A stretch of DNA of 21,085 bases from Acidobacteriota bacterium (lineage in GTDB: Bacteria; Acidobacteriota; Terriglobia; Terriglobales; Acidobacteriaceae), in contig JAKAAZ010000034.1 in the NCBI GenBank assembly GCA_021802085.1, positions 1-21,085 on the forward strand, written 5' to 3'. Shown here in pieces: positions 14,030 through 21,085 of this stretch (the stretch's first letter is position 1; each line of letters begins with the position of its first letter). Below the pieces are notes generated by a model that searched no databases, was not told the origin of the DNA, and saw nothing but the letters and a program-made list of their open reading frames with translations. Made by a program: the position numbers and the translations under genes.

Positions 14030-15645
14030 GAATGCCAGTGCTTCAAAACGTCTTCCGGTTTGTTCGGGAAACCGGTGATGCCGCGCGACCTGTCGAACTG
14101 ATAAATGCGCCGCAGCGGCCTCGCTTGAAACGAGAGCTTCCGGAGGCCATTGCCGTCCAGTACGGCTCCCAATTCTGGCATTTGGCATGCCGCCAGTGCC
14201 TTGTTGTAAAGCTGCTGTTTGACCTCGCTGCGAATCTGGGCTACGTTAGTCAACTCGTTTGGATCATCCTGGAGGTGGAATAACTGCTCGCGTCCGCCAT
14301 TGGCCATGAAAATATACTTCCACTGCTCGAAGCGGACCATCACCTTGAACTGCCTGCTTCCTGGATCTCCATAGAAGCAGACCAAATCCTGCCGTTCTTG
14401 AGGAGTCCCAGCGGTAACGCCAAGGATGTCGTTGCCTTGCCGCAGTTCCTGGTGGCCGGCGGCGCCGGTAGCGATTCCAAAGAGGTCAGTAAGACAGGCC
14501 AAATCGTTTCGGCGGTGAGCCGCGGGAAGTCGCGCAGGCCAACTGACAAGGAGCGGTACATGGCAGGATGCTTCAAAAAAGCTCTCCTTTTGCCAGCCGT
14601 GATGATCGCCCAGGTGGTCCCCATGGTCAGCGAAGAAACAGATCACAGTATTTTCCGCATCTCCGCGCCGCTCGACCGCATCCAGAATGCGCCCTATGCA
14701 GGAATCGATGTAGGTGATCTCGCCGTAATAACGGGCCTTTAAAACGCGTGCATGAGACTTTCCGATATCGTTTGCCCAAACCTCATAGTTCATGAAAGGG
14801 ATTTGTTCATCCATGAAGTCGTTTTCCGGGTCTCCTACAACTGGATTGGGCATGCGGTCTGGATCATACAAACGGTTGAATGGAATCGGCGGCGCAAATG
14901 GAGGATGTGGACCGATGAACGATACGAAGCCGAAGTATGGCCGATTATCCTGCCGACCGATCTGGTCGACAGCTTGAGTCGCAACCCATCCCTCGACTGT
15001 TACGGCTGCGGGCATCGGGCTCATCTGAGGCATGTAGTACATCTCTGTGCGCTCTCCCATCAAGCCCTCAATGAAGTTGAATTCGGGATGTTGGGTCGCA
15101 ATCCAGGAAGCATAAGAGTCTCGCTTGCGCTGGTCGGGAGTGCTGTATAACTCTTCACTGTGCAGGTGCACATCGTAGCCCAGCTCCTCATCCCACGGAA
15201 TCGTGTGGAATTTCCCGATCCCAAACGTACGGTAGCCCATATTCTTCATGGTTTGGGCCAAATATGGCCCACATCGACCTGTCATCGTCGGCGCCTGATT
15301 CGGGGTGGGGTGCGCTCGCTCGTTGCAGAAGATACTGGTTGTCGGCGGTTTACAACCGGTTCGGATGCAATACCGCGCGGGCACACACACCGGACAGGGG
15401 GAATACGTATTGGTGAATGCCAATCCGCGATCCACGAGACGATCCAGATGGGGCGTGTAGATGGTTCTGTTGCCGAGCGCGGCGATGGTGTCGAACCGCT
15501 GCTGATCGACCATAAAAAAAAGAACATTCGGCTTATCCAGTGATTTCCTGACCGACTGCGCTTGCAAACTAAACTTAGAAGGCGAGAACAAGCCGGAGGC
15601 TCCGGCCATCAATTTTAAGGCGGATCGTCTGTCAATGTCTTTCAT
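14026..15645 (-). CDS. Tat-exported sulfatase, C-x-P-x-R type
   Basis: 539 residues of the alkaline-phosphatase-like sulfatase superfamily. A twin-arginine-like leader (DRRSALKLMAGASG, residues 5-18) is followed by KPNVLFFMVDQQRFDTI at 38-54, where Asp47 is the first metal ligand, and the formylglycine signature SPCPVCVPARYCIRTG at 82-97 with Cys87 as the residue to be oxidised. Later blocks are YRTFGIGKFHTIP near 139-151, FVSFIGPHPPFAPP, and VICFFADHGDHLGDHHGWQKES with the second metal-binding group (ADHGD..GDH). The C-terminal subdomain begins near WKYIFMANGGREQLFHL. Length is normal for the family. It hydrolyses a sulfate ester, substrate unknown; a choline-sulfatase- or glycan-sulfatase-like role are both open. 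It is the third gene of a receptor-sulfatase-sulfatase series, 162 bases behind the second sulfatase. Export by Tat agrees with cytoplasmic formylglycine formation before export. No formylglycine-generating enzyme is in the window. Confidence 0.9.
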   Translation of the reverse strand: MKDIDRRSALKLMAGASGLFSPSKFSLQAQSVRKSLDKPNVLFFMVDQQRFDTIAALGNRTIYTPHLDRLVDRGLAFTNTYSPCPVCVPARYCIRTGCKPPTTSIFCNERAHPTPNQAPTMTGRCGPYLAQTMKNMGYRTFGIGKFHTIPWDEELGYDVHLHSEELYSTPDQRKRDSYASWIATQHPEFNFIEGLMGERTEMYYMPQMSPMPAAVTVEGWVATQAVDQIGRQDNRPYFGFVSFIGPHPPFAPPIPFNRLYDPDRMPNPVVGDPENDFMDEQIPFMNYEVWANDIGKSHARVLKARYYGEITYIDSCIGRILDAVERRGDAENTVICFFADHGDHLGDHHGWQKESFFEASCHVPLLVSWPARLPAAHRRNDLACLTDLFGIATGAAGHQELRQGNDILGVTAGTPQERQDLVCFYGDPGSRQFKVMVRFEQWKYIFMANGGREQLFHLQDDPNELTNVAQIRSEVKQQLYNKALAACQMPELGAVLDGNGLRKLSFQARPLRRIYQFDRSRGITGFPNKPEDVLKHWHS

Positions 15646-15807
15646 TTTGTAAATCCAGCCTTTCCGACAATTGCTGAATTATCGCTTGCTGTTGAACTAA
15701 CCTGGCTGGCGTCCCATTGCCAACGCACTGCTCTGAAACTCATTTCTTTGAAATCCGGAATAAAACTGTTGAATCATGGCATGCTCAATGCACGCTTCCG
15801 TCAATAC

Positions 15808-17256
15808 TTATGCCGTTAGGTCTAATTGTTGAAGATCTTTCTGGTCAATCGGTTCCATCCAGTGTCCGTTTGCTTTGTGCAAACTATCTCTCCATATCTT
15901 CCTGTAAGTAGTCAATGCGCTCTGTTGACGGGAGTATTGAGCCTGGCCGATGAGGTTCCGGGTCTCGAACGGATCACTCGTGAGATCGTAAAGCTCTTCG
16001 TAGGGGGCTGCGTCGTCCGTGTAGACTATATATTTCCATCTTTTTGTTCGAATACCTTCACTCGATGGAATCCATCCTCGATAGGGGAAATGATGCTCGA
16101 TGAAAAATGCTGATCTAAAATCGGGCTGATCCTCACGAAGAAGATTGATCAGGCTTTGCCCCTGCGCTGACTCCGGTGGATTCAGGCCTGCCATTTCTAG
16201 AAGTGTCGGATGCAGGTCGATGTTCAGTGTCATCGCCTGTCTACGCTTGCCGCGAGCATTCTCCGGTAAGCGTGGATCGTATATGATAAGTGGCATTCGT
16301 ATCGATTCTTCATGCGCATACCATTTACCCGCCATGCCATGCTCGCCATTGAATATTCCGTGATCAGCTGAATATACGATGATCGTATTCTCAGCTAATC
16401 CTTGCTGGCCTAGAGTTTCACGTATGGACGCTACAGCAGCATCAATTCCGCTAATCAGGCGATAGTAACCCTTCATCGATGCTTGATATATATCTGGTGT
16501 TGCAAACCTAACACCCCATCTGTGCCTATTTTCGGAGTGTTGAATGGCTAGTGGAAACCGATCGATATCGTTCGTTCCGGCACGTCCGTGAGGCGGAATA
16601 CTTACATCTTTATACAGGGAAAGGGTATTCCTGGAAGGCAAGTATTGCCTGGGATCTTGATCTTGTACATGAGGTGCTTTGAAGCTGATCGATAAACAGA
16701 ATGGTTTATCTCTTGGTGCGTTCTGGATGAATTCGTTTGCTTGATCGCGCATGATATTTGTCAAATGAGGCCCATTTGGACCCTCCGGGAAATAATTTCC
16801 TTGTCCAGGAAATCCTTTCCAATAATCGAATGCCTCGCTCGGCATCGTATTGCCAACACCGAACTTTCCGATGAAGCCAATCTGGTATCCGGCCTGCTTC
16901 AATTTCATCCAGTAGGTCTGCTGGATCTGATCTGGGTTCAGCGGTGTAGCGAAGTCGTAAATTCCAGTCGTGCCCGCGTACTGACTCAGCATGATACTTG
17001 CACGACTTGCACAACAGATAGGTGTTGTCGTGAAATGATTATCGAAAATAATTCCATTTCGCGCGAGATTATCAAGATGTGGGGTTTGGATAACTTTATT
17101 TCCCATGCATCCCAGCGCATCCCATCTATGATCATCGCCCAGCATGAACAGAATGTTAGGAGGCTTGCGCTCACTCATCGATTTCGAGGCGGGCATCATC
17201 TTGGAAGCTGCGGCAATGGATGCTAGTTCTAAAAAGCTTCTTCTTGAGTAATCCAT
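15808..17256 (-). CDS. Tat-exported sulfatase, C-x-A-x-R type
   Basis: 482 residues. It starts with a strong twin-arginine motif (YSRRSFLELASIAAAS, residues 3-18). The sulfatase core follows: PPNILFMLGDDHRWDALGC at 32-50 with the Asp pair of the metal site, TTTPICCASRASIMLSQY at 76-93 in which Cys81 is the formylglycine position and Arg85 its partner, QIGFIGKFGVG near 125, SISFKAPHVQDQDP near 190, and IIVYSADHGIFNGEHGMAGKW (ADHG..GEHG, second metal group). The C-terminal part contains KRWKYIVYTDDAAPYEELYDL, a usual closing block. The arrangement resembles glycan-type and iduronate/heparan-type exo-sulfatases more than its neighbour, which uses C-x-P-x-R; the two are clearly not recent duplicates. 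GAGGTG lies eight bases before the ATG. The gene follows the TonB receptor by 141 bases. Base composition is visibly richer in A and T than in aceE or the hydrolases to the left. Confidence 0.9.
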   Translation of the reverse strand: MDYSRRSFLELASIAAASKMMPASKSMSERKPPNILFMLGDDHRWDALGCMGNKVIQTPHLDNLARNGIIFDNHFTTTPICCASRASIMLSQYAGTTGIYDFATPLNPDQIQQTYWMKLKQAGYQIGFIGKFGVGNTMPSEAFDYWKGFPGQGNYFPEGPNGPHLTNIMRDQANEFIQNAPRDKPFCLSISFKAPHVQDQDPRQYLPSRNTLSLYKDVSIPPHGRAGTNDIDRFPLAIQHSENRHRWGVRFATPDIYQASMKGYYRLISGIDAAVASIRETLGQQGLAENTIIVYSADHGIFNGEHGMAGKWYAHEESIRMPLIIYDPRLPENARGKRRQAMTLNIDLHPTLLEMAGLNPPESAQGQSLINLLREDQPDFRSAFFIEHHFPYRGWIPSSEGIRTKRWKYIVYTDDAAPYEELYDLTSDPFETRNLIGQAQYSRQQSALTTYRKIWRDSLHKANGHWMEPIDQKDLQQLDLTA

Positions 17257-17397
17257 GTATTCACCACCTCATGCTGCTGATACTAAGACGAGTTCTGAGT
17301 TCGATATAAGGTATCTACTCCGACTCGCATCCTTGCTTTCTGGATTATGACAGGCATCTATGTTCCCATCTGCTAATTGACGGATTATCGATAACAT

Positions 17398-20300
17398 CTA
17401 CCAGATTATCCTGCCTGCTACCTGGATCAAACGTGGATCTGCCGCGGAAGATACACGACCAAAAGTCACGTCGTCTGTATTACTGTCAGGAAGTCCAAAG
17501 TTCGCGTGGTTAAATGCGTTGAAAAACTCGCCCCGCAATTCAAAGTTAAATCTATTCGTAAGTGGTACTAGCTTGGCAATGCTCATGTCTGAGTTGTCCG
17601 TCCCCGGCCCGAAGAGAACACCCCGTGGAGAAGTTCCGAAATAACCAGGAGTCGGCGTGGCGAAGCAGGCGGTATTGAAATCGATGAATCCATTGGATCT
17701 GAGATTGCCGCTGAAGTGACTGTCTTTTCCATTGCACAAGCGATTCGCGCGGACCTGCGTAAAGGGTGCTCCGGTATTATTTGGCGACGTCACCGTGAAT
17801 GCCGATCCTGTGGAAAAAGTTGTGATATCGCCTATTCGCCAACCACCCAGAAACAAATCGGCGGCACGCGGCATATTGTTGCCGAGCATGCGCCCACGTC
17901 CGAATGGCAGCTCGTAGATCGCAGAGACTATAAACTGCTGTGGTATGTCGTATGAGACTGGCCCTTTATCGCAACGCCGGCAGGTAGCAATTTGGCTCAC
18001 CGTGGCCGTTGCAGTTTCCCAGGAATCGCTGAGCGTTTTTGAGTATGTGTAGTTTGCGAGAATCGTCAACCCTTGTGAAAACTGATGTTGATACTTCAGG
18101 CTGAGGGCTTCGTAGCTCATATTGCCATTCGTATTTGAATACAATATGAAGCCGTAGTTGGGATACGGCTTGTCTGCATTATTACAGAATAGATTTGCGG
18201 GTATAGCCGCGGCCGCACGGGAATCTCCCACACCAGTTGCGCATTGATTTGCGTCGTACCGATTCTGCTGTTCATGCGCGCTGTTCCCTATATAGTCCGC
18301 TTCGACCATATCGTTCCGCCCAAAAGTGTGCTGCACGGAAGCGGTCCATTGTGTAACGTAGGGGATTCTACTGTTTGGGTTCACGGCAAATGGCGTGAAT
18401 CCGGAAGGAAGAGTTTTTGCGAATGTGTCGGTCAGTGGCTGAAGTGGAACAACAGGAAAGACATTATCCGCCGCTACTGGATTCCCGAAGTAGTAGGTGG
18501 GCAGTGGTGAAAACTGATTGTTGGTGAACGAGTGAGCAGTTTCAAATGGCGGCGCCAGATAGGTGAATTGCGTTTCGATCAGGCCCTTTTGCGAGTAATA
18601 CATCCCTACACCTGCGCGAATGCCTGTATTTTTCAAAAAACTTGGTTGCCAAGCGAAGCCCAATCGAGGTGTGAAGCTCGTGTAATCCGGCTTTACGATC
18701 TGCGGACTCACTTGACCCAATCCCGCATACTGCAGCAGACCAGTAGAAAAATTGAAGTCATGTGGAATCAGGGCATCTGGCCCTAGTGGCTTTGGAACAC
18801 TTGCGTAATCCCAAGACATCCCGTAATTGATCGTCAGATTTGGTGTCAAGCGCCAGGAATCCTGAAAGTGAGGGAAGTATTCAGCATAGCTGTAGTGCAT
18901 GGGCTGGAAGCCGACGACTGCCCCGGAGACAGGCATGCCCAAGAGGAAATCCGCCAACGCGTTGCCCGTCCCAGGCACAGGAGTAGGTCCGTGTGCTCCA
19001 GGCGCAAGTTGTGCTGAAAATACAGGGTTAAACGTTAGGGAGCCCACCGAGTTCGCATTTGCATTGTTCTGTATCGAGCGAACGTAATAAATGCCTATGC
19101 CAAACGAGATGTTATGATTTCCTCTCGAGTAATTCAGCGCATCATTTAGCTGATAGTTGTTGTCCGTATTTCCTAACAATCCAGACGATCGTCCGAATCC
19201 GCTGAAACCAGCAATCCCGATACCCGGAATACCATGGGGATCGACCGTTCCGGGAATTCCCAATTCCTTTTCGAGAGCAGGTCCGGACTCCCCTTGGCCA
19301 TTATCCTGCGTTAATATCCGATTCCAGCCAAGACGCGCAATGTTGACTATGTTCGATCCGATGACCAGTGTATGTTGCAAGACCGCCAGGTCGGAAACGA
19401 GCGGAAAGCTGGCGCCTGTCAAGGGCATCAGGCCGAGATTGATTACAGGAGAATTTTCATGGATCACGGTGGCAAACAGCGACTGCCGCGGGTTGATGGT
19501 CGCATCTGTACGAATGGTGAACTGATTGTCGTTAAATGTGTCTCTCGGATAGCCGACGAGGTTGTTTGGCCGTTCGTTATAGTTTATGCCTGGCAGATAG
19601 TAAGACAGGAGTTTTTGAGAAATTGGATTGATTAGATTTGGCGGGATAATATTGCCTGCAAATGGCGCCCGAGTGCCTGTCGCGGCATTGTAACTAAACG
19701 GGTTGTATATGGCGATGCTTGACGCTTCGGCACTAAAATCGCCATTCATCATTGCTTGTGTCGGTGAGTATGCGCTCGCCACGGTTTGCGTTACCTGGCG
19801 GGTACCCTCATAGTTGGTAAAAAACCAGAGCTTGTCACGTCCATTTATCAGTTTGGGGATAATGATCGGACCGCCCAGTGAAACGCCGAATTGATTGCGC
19901 TGCAATATTTGCGGTTTTGTAGCAAAGTAGTTTGTTCCATTCATAACAGTGTTACGCAGGAACTCGTAAGCTTCGCCGTGGAAATTGTTTGTTCCCGATT
20001 TCGTCAGGACATCGATGATCCCGGCATTAGGGCCCAGATCTGGCATGAAGAAGCCTAATTCAATCTTAAATTGATCGATGGCCGCTACAGACTCATTGAT
20101 CGAGGAGTTTCCAATACGCGATCCTCGTGTCGCTATTCCGTCGATGAAATAGCTTGTCTCAAATTGATTGGCTCCAGTGACGCTGATGGTCATGTTGCTG
20201 TGTCCGGTCTGGGCCGTAACCATATCCGATCCCCCCGTCGGTTCTTGGCTGCCACTCACTAGTGTAGCAAGCTGTAGAAAATCCCGGCCGTTCAAGGGGA

Positions 20301-20460
20301 GTTCCTCCACACGGACGTTACTCATAACTGTTCCCAAAGAATTTGTCGTAGTATCGAGCAGAGGCGTAGAGCCTGCTGAGTTTACTGTCACGGACTGTGA
20401 AACCGTACCAACCTGCAATGTCACGTTTACCGTGGCGAGCTGGTCGATGATTACTCTCAC
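17398..20460 (-). CDS. Oar-like TonB-dependent receptor, plug and barrel part (split from its N-terminus)
   Basis: 1020 residues if GTG 20460 is used, but this is almost certainly the continuation of the frame 20771-20457. It begins with the end of the carboxypeptidase-regulatory-like domain (VRVIIDQLATVNVTLQVG, SQSVTVNSAG), then the plug: ELPLNGRDFLQLATLVSG near 54-71, FETSYFIDGIATRGSRIGN, and IIDVLTKSGTNNFHGEAYEF near 148-167. A long beta-barrel follows and ends NHANFGLPDSNTDD to VAGRIIW, the terminal aromatic strand expected for an outer-membrane protein. This type is abundant in Acidobacteria and thought to import oligosaccharides or large substrates using TonB energy. By itself this frame lacks a signal peptide and could not be exported. 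It lies directly upstream of two sulfatases, suggesting a sulfated glycan substrate. Confidence 0.85.
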   Translation of the reverse strand: MRVIIDQLATVNVTLQVGTVSQSVTVNSAGSTPLLDTTTNSLGTVMSNVRVEELPLNGRDFLQLATLVSGSQEPTGGSDMVTAQTGHSNMTISVTGANQFETSYFIDGIATRGSRIGNSSINESVAAIDQFKIELGFFMPDLGPNAGIIDVLTKSGTNNFHGEAYEFLRNTVMNGTNYFATKPQILQRNQFGVSLGGPIIIPKLINGRDKLWFFTNYEGTRQVTQTVASAYSPTQAMMNGDFSAEASSIAIYNPFSYNAATGTRAPFAGNIIPPNLINPISQKLLSYYLPGINYNERPNNLVGYPRDTFNDNQFTIRTDATINPRQSLFATVIHENSPVINLGLMPLTGASFPLVSDLAVLQHTLVIGSNIVNIARLGWNRILTQDNGQGESGPALEKELGIPGTVDPHGIPGIGIAGFSGFGRSSGLLGNTDNNYQLNDALNYSRGNHNISFGIGIYYVRSIQNNANANSVGSLTFNPVFSAQLAPGAHGPTPVPGTGNALADFLLGMPVSGAVVGFQPMHYSYAEYFPHFQDSWRLTPNLTINYGMSWDYASVPKPLGPDALIPHDFNFSTGLLQYAGLGQVSPQIVKPDYTSFTPRLGFAWQPSFLKNTGIRAGVGMYYSQKGLIETQFTYLAPPFETAHSFTNNQFSPLPTYYFGNPVAADNVFPVVPLQPLTDTFAKTLPSGFTPFAVNPNSRIPYVTQWTASVQHTFGRNDMVEADYIGNSAHEQQNRYDANQCATGVGDSRAAAAIPANLFCNNADKPYPNYGFILYSNTNGNMSYEALSLKYQHQFSQGLTILANYTYSKTLSDSWETATATVSQIATCRRCDKGPVSYDIPQQFIVSAIYELPFGRGRMLGNNMPRAADLFLGGWRIGDITTFSTGSAFTVTSPNNTGAPFTQVRANRLCNGKDSHFSGNLRSNGFIDFNTACFATPTPGYFGTSPRGVLFGPGTDNSDMSIAKLVPLTNRFNFELRGEFFNAFNHANFGLPDSNTDDVTFGRVSSAADPRLIQVAGRIIW

Positions 20461-20771
20461 ATTTTGAATACTGGCTTCTTGAATCCCTTTTGCTGAACTC
20501 TCACCGTGTAAATTCCAGGCTGCACAGCAGTAAACAGCGATGCACCCTGTTGGTTAGTCACTGTGGCACGTGTTGTGCCGCGTTGCGTGTCGAACAGTTG
20601 GACAGCTGCACCTGGAACACCAAGTGAAGATGGATCGAACACCATTCCTCCAACGATCGAGGTTCCCAAAGAGGTTTGTGCCGTCAGACTCAAAGGGGCT
20701 AAGATCATCGTCGCGACAAACATCAGCAAAGCGACAATTGCAGGGGAACTGCTAAGTTTGCACTTTTGCAT
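20457..20771 (-). CDS. N-terminal part of the same TonB-dependent receptor (frameshifted)
   Basis: 104 residues from ATG 20771, chosen because GGGAG lies five bases upstream; ATG 20783 has its GGAG too close. It contains a signal peptide (VALLMFVATMILAPLSLTA, then Q) and the carboxypeptidase-regulatory-like beta domain: GTSIVGGMVFDPSSLGVPG, AVQLFDTQRGTTRATVTNQ, and QPGIYTVRVQQKGFKK. Related receptors continue GFKKASIQNVRV. Here the DNA after AAGAAG is CCAGTATTC; inserting one base there restores KASIQNVRV and joins the long frame. The frame as written ends KPVFKM with TGA overlapping the GTG of the next frame by four bases. So one gene of about 1127 residues appears broken by a one-base deletion around 20473-20476. 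Confidence 0.8.
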   Translation of the reverse strand: MQKCKLSSSPAIVALLMFVATMILAPLSLTAQTSLGTSIVGGMVFDPSSLGVPGAAVQLFDTQRGTTRATVTNQQGASLFTAVQPGIYTVRVQQKGFKKPVFKM

Positions 20772-21085
20772 ACTTACTCCCATTCTCCAATGCCTGGAAC
20801 GCCAACGGCTTCAAAACATCTTCTGGCTTGGCTTTGAAGCTAGTTATTTCCTGCGACTCGTCGAACCGATTAAATGGGTCGCATATGCCTTGCTGAAAGC
20901 AGGCGCCTTGAGAACGGAAACAAGTAAATCAAAGAGATCACAAACTGTCAATAGGAAATGGGTGCGCGACATAGAAGTGGTGTTTTGCAGGTTCTTTTTT
21001 GGGGAATCATACACTTTACTCCCTGAGCTAACCTATCTAGAATGAGCACATGAGCAGATCGACGATCAGTGCTTACGCCTTTTTC
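20772..21085. other. Upstream region of the receptor gene, no supported gene
   Basis: About 300 bases that should contain the promoter of the receptor-sulfatase series. I see no recognisable family in any frame. An ATG at 21050 on the plus strand opens a frame (MSRSTISAYAF) that runs off the window end, without a convincing ribosome binding site, so it might be a divergent gene start but cannot be judged. The stretch is A/T-rich, as expected for a regulatory spacer. Confidence 0.35.

Noticed and set aside
17385..17394. TTATCGATAA palindrome behind the receptor stop
   Set aside because: Ten bases in an A/T-rich spacer, with no second copy noticed; likely chance.
20470..20490. Programmed -1 frameshift in the receptor
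   Set aside because: The required shift is in the -1 direction, but I find no properly phased slippery heptamer or downstream structure near the junction; a one-base deletion explains it better.
20563..21045. 160-codon plus-strand frame over the receptor start
   Set aside because: Antisense to the receptor signal peptide and regulatory-like domain; no family resemblance.

Overview
The window looks like a chromosomal segment of an Acidobacteriota (probably Acidobacteriaceae/Terriglobales) genome. The reasons are the Oar-like TonB-dependent receptor with an N-terminal carboxypeptidase-regulatory-like domain, Tat-exported sulfatases and a GH29 fucosidase, a GRP-family sugar transporter preceded by a tiny membrane peptide, a secreted CehA/McbA-type PHP protein, and moderately high GC. 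All family assignments come from reading the sequence and remembered family motifs; no search was run.

Layout. (1) 91-6610, minus strand: a sugar-scavenging locus, in transcription order a 29-residue membrane peptide and GRP-type transporter, a GH29 alpha-L-fucosidase, a GH18-type hydrolase, a BadF/BadG-family sugar kinase, an AraA/FucI-type isomerase fragment and a CBM9-like secreted protein. (2) 6851-9449, plus strand: a secreted PHP metallohydrolase followed closely by a secreted PLC/GDPD-like phosphodiesterase, then a poorly defined stretch with one possible small secreted protein. (3) 10039-12711, plus strand: a complete homodimeric pyruvate dehydrogenase E1 (aceE). (4) 12959-14029, minus strand: a pRiA4b ORF-3-like protein flanked by two unidentified coding-like fragments. 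(5) 14026-20771, minus strand: an Oar-like TonB-dependent receptor followed by two different arylsulfatases, a compact uptake and desulfation module.

The most striking property is accumulated damage. The fucosidase has an in-frame TAG followed by about 100 open, protein-like codons. The kinase has a one-base insertion. The isomerase starts at an apparent ATG-to-ATA change and stops after about 95 residues. The CBM9-like protein lacks its C-terminus. The TonB receptor is split by a one-base deletion. The genes around these (aceE, PHP, PLC-like, ORF-3-like, both sulfatases, transporter) are intact. Either the glycan locus is decaying in this lineage or the assembly carries indel errors; raw reads would decide.

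As a working model, sulfated and fucosylated glycan would be bound and imported across the outer membrane by the receptor and desulfated by the two sulfatases. It would be trimmed by the fucosidase and GH18 enzyme, carried across the inner membrane by the GRP transporter, and then phosphorylated or isomerised by the kinase and isomerase. This is inference from gene content. I see no CRISPR array, tRNA, rRNA or intact insertion sequence.
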